Positions 1-5,040 of a stretch of DNA of 5,040 bases are shown in pieces. The position numbers and the translations under genes were made by a program. The stretch covers positions 1 to 5,040 of the forward strand of contig DAOVMB010000237.1 of assembly GCA_030630905.1 (NCBI GenBank). The letters run 5' to 3'. The notes under the pieces were generated by a model, which saw only the letters and a list, made by a program, of their open reading frames with translations, searched no databases and was not told where the DNA came from. This DNA is from Sedimentisphaerales bacterium. Its GTDB lineage: Bacteria > Planctomycetota > Phycisphaerae > Sedimentisphaerales > Anaerobacaceae. Numbering within the stretch: the stretch's first letter is position 1; every line of letters begins with the position of its first letter.

Positions 1-1
1 A

Positions 2-769
2 TATCTCGATCAGCACGGCGACGTTCTGGATGCTTCCGTGAGCGTTCTGGACGAAGCCCTCGGCACAAATCCCGGACTCTCATCGGAGCAGGTGCGTAAC
101 AGGCTGGGCGCTTTTCTATTCACCGGCGACGATGTGTTCAAGCAATGTGGGGATTTGAGCGGGGGGCAGCGCAATCGCCTGATGCTTTGCAGGTTGGTTC
201 TGGCCGATCCCGATGTGTTAGTCATGGATGAGCCTACTAACCATCTGGATATTGCCAGCCGGGAGATGCTGGAAGCCGCACTGGATGATTATACCGGAAC
301 CATGATTGTTGTGAGCCATGATCGTTACTTTCTGGACCGTGTTGTAGATAAACTAATTGTGGTCGGCGTGGATGAGTTAGGCTCTCGTTGCCTCGGCAAG
401 ACGGAGTTCATCGATGCAAAACCGGCATATTCATATTATGCATCCCTTGTCAGTAAGCGGGTAGAAACCCAGCAGCAGAAGCTTCAATCACATGCTGCCG
501 GCCCTCGAAAGCGCCGGCCTGCCAGCGCCGGGAGCAAGCCCCGGCCCAGAACGCCCGAAGAGCTCAAACGCTTTAATAAATACTCCGTCGAACAGATCGA
601 GGAGTTGATAATTGAACTTGAGCAAGAGTTGGCCGGCATGAAAGAACGTTTTGGCGACGAAATGATCTACAAGAATCCCCAGCGGCTTGCGGAACTACAG
701 CAAAGTTATGATGCTAAAACGGCCGAACTTGACCTGCTGTATCGGGCGTATGAGCGTCGGGCTGGATAG
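2..769 (+). CDS. ABC-F family ATPase, C-terminal part (5' end outside window)
   Basis: This is the last 255 codons of an ABC-F protein, a soluble twin-ATPase family acting on ribosomes (translation factors such as EttA/Uup, or antibiotic protection). The open frame runs in from the left edge, so the ATG at position 38 is internal. The first residues, YLDQH, match the stretch that follows Walker A in the second nucleotide-binding domain; Walker A itself lies upstream. Visible motifs are the signature LSGGQ (bases 155-169), Walker B with the family hallmark MDEPTNHLD (224-250) and the switch histidine in VVSHDRYFLD (His codon 317-319). All key residues in this half are intact. A basic linker rich in R, K and P (about bases 500-570) leads to a charged C-terminal coiled coil of the Uup type (about 575-765). 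It is probably a housekeeping gene unrelated to the downstream operon. The family call is secure; the subfamily is not. Confidence 0.93.
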   Translation, partial: YLDQHGDVLDASVSVLDEALGTNPGLSSEQVRNRLGAFLFTGDDVFKQCGDLSGGQRNRLMLCRLVLADPDVLVMDEPTNHLDIASREMLEAALDDYTGTMIVVSHDRYFLDRVVDKLIVVGVDELGSRCLGKTEFIDAKPAYSYYASLVSKRVETQQQKLQSHAAGPRKRRPASAGSKPRPRTPEELKRFNKYSVEQIEELIIELEQELAGMKERFGDEMIYKNPQRLAELQQSYDAKTAELDLLYRAYERRAG

Positions 770-793
770 TGGGAGGGCGAATAACATTCATGC

Positions 794-828
794 TTGCAGC
801 ATATTTCGTCCGACAGTACAATTACAAT
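794..828 (+). promoter_or_regulatory. Possible sigma70-type promoter for the MlaC-RND-MlaA operon
   Basis: In the gap after the ABC-F gene, TTGCAG (794-799) and TACAAT (817-822) are separated by 17 bp. The -10 box matches the consensus at 5 of 6 positions and the -35 at 3 of 6. TACAAT is repeated directly at 823-828, giving two overlapping -10 options. Transcription would start near 829-836, leaving a leader of about 30 bases before the ATG at 864. This fits a separate promoter for the lipid-transport genes, but the -35 is weak and the promoter consensus of this organism is unknown. Confidence 0.35.
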
Positions 829-851
829 ATGTATGGAAACGCAAGCAACAT

Positions 852-857
852 AAGGAG
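852..857 (+). promoter_or_regulatory. Ribosome binding site of the MlaC-family gene
   Basis: AAGGAG lies 6 bases upstream of the ATG at 864. It is the only well-placed, near-consensus Shine-Dalgarno sequence among the three operon genes, and it fixes the start of the MlaC-family gene. Confidence 0.8.
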
Positions 858-863
858 TAGACT

Positions 864-1469
864 ATGAGAAGCTTTTGGATTGCCATTATAATTATCCTGA
901 TTGTGTGTCAGAGTGTTAATGCAGGCAGCAAGGAATCAAACGATCCAAATTATCCAAATGATCCAAGCGAGCTAATTAGAACCAAGTGGGATGCCGTCAT
1001 TTTGGTCTTACAGAAAAAAGACCTCGATCAGAAAGCGAGGGAAAAGAAAATCAATCAGATCGTGACCCCGATTTTTGATTTCCCACTAATGGCCAAACTT
1101 GTATTAGGTAGAAAGCACTGGCCAAAATTGACAGTGTCGCAACGCCAGAAATTCACCGGGCTTTTCATTAAAAAGTTGAGGACCTCATATCGTGAGAAAA
1201 TCTCGCTCTACACAAATGAAGAAGTCTTATTCAAGCCGGCCGTGAAGAAAAAGAGTACGGTTTACATTCCGATGGAGTTGAAAACCAAGGACAAAAAGAT
1301 AGTCCTAATGCACAAGCTTCGCAAGGTGGAAAAACGGTGGAAGGTCTATGATGTGGAAATCCAGGGCATTAGCATTCTCTTGACCTACCGGTCACAATTT
1401 GATGATATTCTGAGCAAGGGCACTGTTGAGGATCTTCTTTCTCGGCTGGAGGAACCACCGACTAAGTGA
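864..1469 (+). CDS. MlaC/HpnM/Ttg2D-family periplasmic lipid carrier
   Basis: This 201-residue exported protein belongs to the MlaC family (toluene-tolerance Ttg2), whose members carry a lipid across the periplasm in a hydrophobic pocket. Its length is normal for the family. Residues 1-20 form a Sec signal peptide: basic Arg2, a core very rich in Ile, and a likely cut after VNA (residue 20). Cys15 lies inside the core and is not a lipobox. The mature protein starts with a short N/P/D-rich tail. Family landmarks are DFPLMAKLVLGRKHW (from residue 72), the TVSQRQKF helix after it, and the closing GISILLTYRSQFDDIL (168-183), which corresponds to the usual 'G(I/V)S...YRSQF' ending. The start is set by AAGGAG 6 bases upstream. 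It is the first gene of a tight operon, 28 bp ahead of an RND transporter and followed by MlaA. HpnM, partner of the RND protein HpnN, is the nearest precedent; I leave the symbol blank because no hopanoid genes are visible. Its base composition (about 40% G+C by hand count) is lower than that of its neighbours. Confidence 0.88.
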   Translation: MRSFWIAIIIILIVCQSVNAGSKESNDPNYPNDPSELIRTKWDAVILVLQKKDLDQKAREKKINQIVTPIFDFPLMAKLVLGRKHWPKLTVSQRQKFTGLFIKKLRTSYREKISLYTNEEVLFKPAVKKKSTVYIPMELKTKDKKIVLMHKLRKVEKRWKVYDVEIQGISILLTYRSQFDDILSKGTVEDLLSRLEEPPTK

Positions 1470-1497
1470 CCTTGGTTTGCTGCGTTGGGTCCATATA

Positions 1498-4002
1498 ATG
1501 ACGAGACAGCACTCATTCGTATCATTTTTTTTCGGCCGGATGGTCCTGCAACATCCCGGGATAGTTATTCTTTGCGTGCTGGCAGTTGTAAGTCTGCTTG
1601 CATTTGAAGGCCGGAATTTCAGGCTGGATGCTTCTGCGGAAACGCTGGTGCTGGAGAATGACGAAGACCTGCTGTACGCCCGTCAGATCAACTCTCGCTA
1701 CGGACAGAACGACTTTCTGATTCTGACATACACTCCCAAAAGCCCCTTATTTTCGCCGGATACGCTAAGTATCTTAGCTTGCCTTCGAGATGAGTTGAAC
1801 TCTCTGGAACACGTCGTATCCGTGAGTTCTATTCTGGATATTCCTCTGCTGGGAAGTCCTCCCGTTTCAATTAAGCAGCTCAGTGCCGATCTACCCACGC
1901 TTGAGTCGCCGGCTGTTGACTTGAGCCAGGCCGGGACCGAACTTGCTGAGAGCCCACTTTGTCGGGATCTTTTGCTAAGCTCGGATTCGCAGACGACGGC
2001 GCTGCTGGTCAATTTTCCGGATGATGAGATTTACCGTGGATTGGTGGAACACCGCAATGCGTTGCGGCAGAAACAAGTGTCCGGTTCGATGGCTGCGGCA
2101 GAACGTTCCGAATTGAAGCATGCGGATGGGCGGCTCCGAGAACACCGGGACAAAATGAGGTTGCAGCGTCATCAGGATATTGCCGCGATACGGACAATCA
2201 TGGATGATTATCGCCGGGATGCGGACTTGTTTCTCGGTGGTGTCAGCATGATCGCGGACGATATGGTCAGTTTCATTAAGAGCGACTTGAAGATTTTCGG
2301 CTTTGGGGTTCTGTTCTTTCTGATTCTGACCTTGGGCGTCATCTTCAGGGCAATACGCTGGATATTGCTGCCGATGCTCTGTTGTGTCGTCTCGGCGATT
2401 TGTATGATCGGCCTGCTGGGATGGCTGGGCTGGGAGGTGACAGTCATAAGCTCTAATTTCATCTCGTTGCAGTTGATTATTACCATGGCAATTACGGTTC
2501 ATCTGATTGTGCGCTATCGGGAGCTCCTTGCCCAGAGGCCGGAAGCCCCGAATCGCGAACTGATTTTCGAGACTATCCGGCTAAAGCTGAAACCTTGTGT
2601 GTATACGGTCCTGACCACGATTGCCGGTTTTGGTTCTTTGGTTCTTTGTGATATCAGGCCGGTCATCGCGTTCGGTTGGATGATGATTGTCGGTTTGATT
2701 GTGTCCCTGATTGTGACTTTTATACTGTTTCCCGCCGTTCTGATTTTGATCCCAAAAGAAAAACCTCCCGACAGACGAGTGTGGCGTTTTTCTCTGACGT
2801 CCGTCCTGGCACGATTTACCGAGGGCCACGGCGTACTGATCGTTGGTATCAGCGCTCTGGCTCTTGTTCTGAGCATCATTGGTATATCGAGATTGGAGGT
2901 GGAGAATTGTTTCATCGATTACTTCGGCGAGGACACCGAGATTTACAAGGGGATGAAAGTCATCGACGAACGTCTGGGCGGGACGACCCCCCTGGATGTT
3001 ATCCTCGAATTCGATGAGCCTCAAACGCCGCCGATTGCTGCTGAGCCTGCGGTAGCGGAAAGTGATGACGAATTCGATGAATTTGACGAATTTGACGAAG
3101 GCGGAACGGATGAGAAGTACTGGTTTACCGCCGAAAAGATGGCTCGTATCAAGGCCGTGCATTCCTATCTTGAGAACCTTCGGGAAACCGGCAAGGTTTT
3201 GTCGCCGGCCACCATATTGAATATTATGGAGAAAGTCAACGACGGCAAGCCGCTGGACAGTCTCGAGCTGGCCCTGCTTTATAATGAAGCTCCGGAAGAA
3301 ATCAAGACTATGTTGATAAAGCCTTTTGTTTCCGTGGAGCATAATCAGGTGCGTTTCTGGGTTCGAGTCAGGGATTCCGATAAGACACTGAGACGCAATG
3401 AACTGCTGAAGAAGATCCGGGCGTACCTGACCGGCACGCTGAAGCTTAATCCCGAACGTGTTCGTTTGACCGGTTTGCTGGTCTTGTACAACAACATGCT
3501 GCAAAGCCTGTTCGGTTCCCAGACACTTACATTGGGCATCACTGTGATAGTGCTGACAGGGATGTTTCTGGTGCTGTTCAGGTCGTTGAAAATTGCCGTG
3601 ATCGCGATGGTTCCAAATGTGCTTCCTATCGCACTCGTACTCGGTATAATGGGCTGGTTGAATATCCCTCTTGATATGATGACTATCACCATCGCGGCCA
3701 TCAGTCTGGGAATTGCCGTCGATAACACGATTCATTATATTCATAGATTCAAACAAGAATTTCGAATAGACCGGAATTACCTGCCGACGATGCATCGATG
3801 CCATGGAAGCATCGGCCATGCCATGTATTATACGTCGGTTACGATTATCATCGGTTTTTCCATTCTGACCCTGTCTAATTTCATGCCCAGCGTGTATTTC
3901 GGCCTGCTGACAGGGCTGGCCATGTTGATGGCGCTTCTTGCGGCCTTGACGCTGTTGCCGCAAATGCTGATTCTGGGCAAAGTTTTTGGCAAGGAGGATT
4001 GA
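1498..4002 (+). CDS. RND-superfamily (MMPL/HpnN-like) inner-membrane transporter
   Basis: This 834-residue protein has the duplicated RND layout. TM1 (about 20-38) is followed by a large periplasmic loop (39-265), TM2-TM6 (267-419), a basic cytoplasmic linker, TM7 (445-463), a second periplasmic loop (464-678) and TM8-TM12 (679-826). Each half has a sterol-sensing-like five-helix bundle. TM10 carries the family motif GIAVDNTIHYIHRF, with Asp742 as the likely proton-relay acid. The matching TM4 segment has Ala331 in that place. Loop 1 contains a long charged helical stretch (about 182-237). Loop 2 contains FIDYF.EDTEIYKGM and LGGTTPLDVILEF, as in HpnN-like RND proteins, and an acidic EFD triplet (525-534). 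RND proteins use the proton gradient to move lipids or hydrophobic compounds, and this one lies between MlaC and MlaA genes. I chose ATG 1498 because the N-terminus then leads straight into TM1. A TTG at 1426 with AAGGG five bases upstream would add 24 residues and overlap the MlaC gene; ATG 1498 lacks a clear Shine-Dalgarno sequence. Family call is firm, substrate unknown. Confidence 0.9.
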   Translation: MTRQHSFVSFFFGRMVLQHPGIVILCVLAVVSLLAFEGRNFRLDASAETLVLENDEDLLYARQINSRYGQNDFLILTYTPKSPLFSPDTLSILACLRDELNSLEHVVSVSSILDIPLLGSPPVSIKQLSADLPTLESPAVDLSQAGTELAESPLCRDLLLSSDSQTTALLVNFPDDEIYRGLVEHRNALRQKQVSGSMAAAERSELKHADGRLREHRDKMRLQRHQDIAAIRTIMDDYRRDADLFLGGVSMIADDMVSFIKSDLKIFGFGVLFFLILTLGVIFRAIRWILLPMLCCVVSAICMIGLLGWLGWEVTVISSNFISLQLIITMAITVHLIVRYRELLAQRPEAPNRELIFETIRLKLKPCVYTVLTTIAGFGSLVLCDIRPVIAFGWMMIVGLIVSLIVTFILFPAVLILIPKEKPPDRRVWRFSLTSVLARFTEGHGVLIVGISALALVLSIIGISRLEVENCFIDYFGEDTEIYKGMKVIDERLGGTTPLDVILEFDEPQTPPIAAEPAVAESDDEFDEFDEFDEGGTDEKYWFTAEKMARIKAVHSYLENLRETGKVLSPATILNIMEKVNDGKPLDSLELALLYNEAPEEIKTMLIKPFVSVEHNQVRFWVRVRDSDKTLRRNELLKKIRAYLTGTLKLNPERVRLTGLLVLYNNMLQSLFGSQTLTLGITVIVLTGMFLVLFRSLKIAVIAMVPNVLPIALVLGIMGWLNIPLDMMTITIAAISLGIAVDNTIHYIHRFKQEFRIDRNYLPTMHRCHGSIGHAMYYTSVTIIIGFSILTLSNFMPSVYFGLLTGLAMLMALLAALTLLPQMLILGKVFGKED
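3991..3997 (+). promoter_or_regulatory. Shine-Dalgarno-like AAGGAGG at the end of the RND gene, oddly spaced
   Basis: AAGGAGG is a strong ribosome-binding sequence inside the last codons of the RND gene (it encodes part of GKED). It lies 23 bases before the ATG at 4021, too far for standard initiation there. No other start codon in the MlaA frame is closer, and the nearby TTG at 3999 opens a frame that stops within 14 codons. It may help reload ribosomes for coupled translation, or be chance coding sequence. Confidence 0.3.
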
Positions 4003-4020
4003 GAAATCAAGTACAGACAA

Positions 4021-4839
4021 ATGGTATTCAAAGACATTAAAGCAGTTGTGAAGAGATATCACGTGAAGCTCCGAATTTTGATTATTATTGTTTTGGCCTG
4101 TATGATTTCCGGCTGTGCAACCTCCGGGAATTCTGCTTCTTCCATGCAAGTGGCACCCTTTACGGACGACTCGGCCGAAGCGGCCATTAATGACGATTTT
4201 GACCTGCTGGAAGAGGAGTTTGCCGAGCAGATGATTGAGCTGGCAGATCCACTGGAGCCCTTTAATCGCACGATGTACAATGTTAATGACACGCTTTACT
4301 TCTGGGTTGTCAAGCCGGTTTCCCAGGCATACACGGGCGTGATCCCCGCGCCGGCTCGGCTGGGAATTCGCAATTTCTTCAACAATATCACAACACCCGT
4401 GCGTTTTATCAATTGCCTGCTCCAGGGAAAAGGCGAAAGTGCCGGCACGGAATTCCGCCGGTTCACGATCAACACAACAATGGGTGTTCTGGGCTTCGGC
4501 GATCCCGCTCTGGTTCAATACGGCCTGGAACCTGTGCGGGAAGACCTCGGTCAGACCCTGGCGGTATACGGCCTCGGCGACGGCTTCTATATCGTTTGGC
4601 CCCTGATCGGACCATCGACTGCAAGGGATTCGGTTGGTAGGATAGGTGACTGGTTCCTCAATCCCGTCTCTTACATCGAGCCCACAGAAGCCGCTATCGG
4701 CATTTCTGCTGTCAGGTACACAAACGAGAGTTCGTTTTACATCGGCGAATACGAGGCGTTCAAGTCTATGACCATAGAGCCTTACGTGGGGATGCGCGAA
4801 GCCTACATTCAGTACCGGCACAAACAAATCCAGGAATAG
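4021..4839 (+). CDS. mlaA: MlaA/VacJ-family outer-membrane lipoprotein
   Basis: This 272-residue protein is an MlaA (VacJ) homologue. In Proteobacteria MlaA sits in the inner leaflet of the outer membrane as a ring and passes misplaced phospholipids to or from MlaC. A basic N-terminus and a hydrophobic stretch end in the lipobox ISGC, with Cys32 as the acylated residue. After an acidic linker rich in D and E come the family landmarks: DPLEPFNRTMYNVND (from residue 76), IPAPARLGIRNFFNNI, the long FRRFTINTTMGVLGFGDPA segment, REDLGQTLAVYGLGDGFY, WPLIGPSTARDSVG, and the closing EPYVGMREAYIQYR. Length is normal. The start is uncertain. ATG 4021 has no close Shine-Dalgarno sequence and gives a long 18-residue basic n-region. 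GTG 4063, with GAAGAGA a few bases upstream, would give a compact 17-residue lipoprotein signal with Cys18. The gene follows the RND stop by 18 bp, so the two are probably co-transcribed and act in one trans-envelope route. Confidence 0.92.
   Translation: MVFKDIKAVVKRYHVKLRILIIIVLACMISGCATSGNSASSMQVAPFTDDSAEAAINDDFDLLEEEFAEQMIELADPLEPFNRTMYNVNDTLYFWVVKPVSQAYTGVIPAPARLGIRNFFNNITTPVRFINCLLQGKGESAGTEFRRFTINTTMGVLGFGDPALVQYGLEPVREDLGQTLAVYGLGDGFYIVWPLIGPSTARDSVGRIGDWFLNPVSYIEPTEAAIGISAVRYTNESSFYIGEYEAFKSMTIEPYVGMREAYIQYRHKQIQE
4052..4065 (+). promoter_or_regulatory. Alternative start region of the MlaA gene (GTG 4063)
   Basis: AGAGA (4052-4056) lies 6 to 7 bases before GTG 4063, which is in frame with the MlaA gene. 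Starting here gives VKLRILIIIVLACMISG before the lipobox Cys, a textbook short lipoprotein signal. ATG 4021 upstream lacks a properly spaced ribosome site. Either start yields the same mature lipoprotein, so the choice affects only the signal peptide and expression level. Confidence 0.4.
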
Positions 4840-4942
4840 CAAAATAGAGCGTTTGCAGAGTCGTGCAATTGGCTCCATTCGACGCTGTCCGCTTAACTCA
4901 GAACACTGAACTAATAAATTGGCTTTGTTTGGTCGAGTAGAC

Positions 4943-5040
4943 GTAAAGCTCTCTCATTTAGGCATACTTTGTATTCTCTGTTTCTCCTCTCTTTCGATTG
5001 AGGAGTGCCACAATATTCAGCCTTGTAAAAAAAGCTTTAC
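4943..5040 (-). other. Nested inverted-repeat element / possible structured RNA, reaching the window edge
   Basis: Read on the minus strand, this gene-free stretch folds into collinear nested stems. The outer stem pairs 5040-5028 with 4943-4955 (13 pairs: 10 Watson-Crick and 3 G-U, including a perfect GTAAAGCT/AGCTTTAC end). After a small internal loop, AGGC (5023-5020) pairs with GCCT (4963-4960). Beyond a 3-base bulge, ATATTGT (5016-5010) pairs with ACAA and TAT (4972-4969 and 4966-4964) around a 2-base bulge. At the tip, CTCCTC (5005-5000) pairs with GAGGAG (4989-4984), with TC/GA closing a GAAA tetraloop at 4995-4992. The plus strand keeps the Watson-Crick pairs but loses the wobble pairs, so the minus strand is favoured. 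It could be a small RNA, a leader of a gene to the right, or a small terminal-inverted-repeat (MITE/REP-like) element. Folding was done by eye and chance pairing cannot be excluded. Confidence 0.28.

Noticed and set aside
38..769. ATG at 38 as the true start of the ABC-F gene
   Set aside because: The frame stays open to the left edge and already encodes family-typical residues (YLDQH) before this codon. Starting there would remove Walker A and the entire first ATPase domain.
789..806. Small hairpin ATGCT-TGC-AGCAT as a terminator of the ABC-F gene
   Set aside because: The stem has only 5 pairs and no run of T follows. It also overlaps the better-supported -35 box.
864..930. The MlaC-family protein as a lipoprotein through Cys15
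   Set aside because: The residues before Cys15 (LIV) do not form a lipobox ending in Gly/Ala/Ser, and a better signal peptidase I site (VNA at 18-20) follows.
1698..2915. Several minus-strand open frames of 62 to 175 codons opposite the RND gene
   Set aside because: They overlap each other and the RND coding sequence and have low-complexity basic composition. They are shadows.
4413..4640. 75-codon plus-strand open frame inside the MlaA gene
   Set aside because: It is out of frame within strongly conserved MlaA sequence, and its R/G/P-rich product is typical of a shifted GC-rich gene.
2581..4878. 765-codon open frame on the minus strand
   Set aside because: It lies wholly opposite two well-recognised genes in codon-aligned phase, has H/Q/R/N-rich composition typical of reverse-complemented membrane protein codons, and shows no known domain.
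4848..4886. Hairpins after the MlaA stop (TTGCA/TGCAA at 4853-4868 and AGCGT/ACGCT at 4848-4886) as a terminator
   Set aside because: Stems are 5 pairs each with low GC and no T-run follows. No intrinsic terminator can be supported for the operon within the window.
4840..5040. A coding gene or tRNA in the last 200 bases
   Set aside because: No open frame of useful length with a start and ribosome site was seen, and no cloverleaf or T-loop motif was found on either strand.

Overview
The window shows a mid-GC segment (about 50% G+C by eye) from a Gram-negative, two-membrane bacterium. Every complete gene points to envelope lipid transport: an exported MlaC-type lipid carrier, a large RND/MMPL-type inner-membrane transporter and an MlaA/VacJ outer-membrane lipoprotein. 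Protein style (a DPNYPNDPS tail on the MlaC protein, and the wording of the ABC-F linker and RND loops) would suit Planctomycetota of the Phycisphaerae type or a Desulfobacterota-like lineage. That placement is an impression, not something I can demonstrate.

Layout, all genes on the + strand. (1) 2-769 is the 3' part of an ABC-F ATPase gene (second nucleotide-binding domain plus C-terminal coiled coil), with its 5' end outside the window. (2) 770-863 is a 94-bp gap with a plausible sigma70-type promoter and a good Shine-Dalgarno sequence. (3) 864-1469 is an MlaC/HpnM/Ttg2D-family periplasmic carrier. (4) 1498-4002 is a 12-TM RND-family transporter resembling HpnN/MMPL proteins. (5) 4021-4839 is MlaA/VacJ. 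(6) 4840-5040 has no gene; its last ~100 bases fold on paper into a nested stem-loop, best read on the minus strand.

Genes 3 to 5 are separated by 28 and 18 bp and look like one operon. In the classical Mla pathway, MlaA (outer membrane) and MlaC (periplasm) work with an ABC transporter, MlaFEDB. No MlaD, MlaE or MlaF is present here; an RND pump sits between the carrier and the lipoprotein. The simplest inference is a three-part route in which the proton-driven RND protein replaces the ABC motor and exchanges a lipid (phospholipid, hopanoid or another amphiphile) with the outer membrane through MlaC and MlaA. The hopanoid HpnM/HpnN pair is the closest known precedent. Substrate and direction cannot be read from the sequence.

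The most unusual points are this MlaC-RND-MlaA gene set, the one-sided loss of the TM4 acidic residue in the RND protein, an EFD repeat in its second periplasmic loop, the AT-rich codon use of the MlaC gene compared with its partners, and the structured intergenic element at the right edge.
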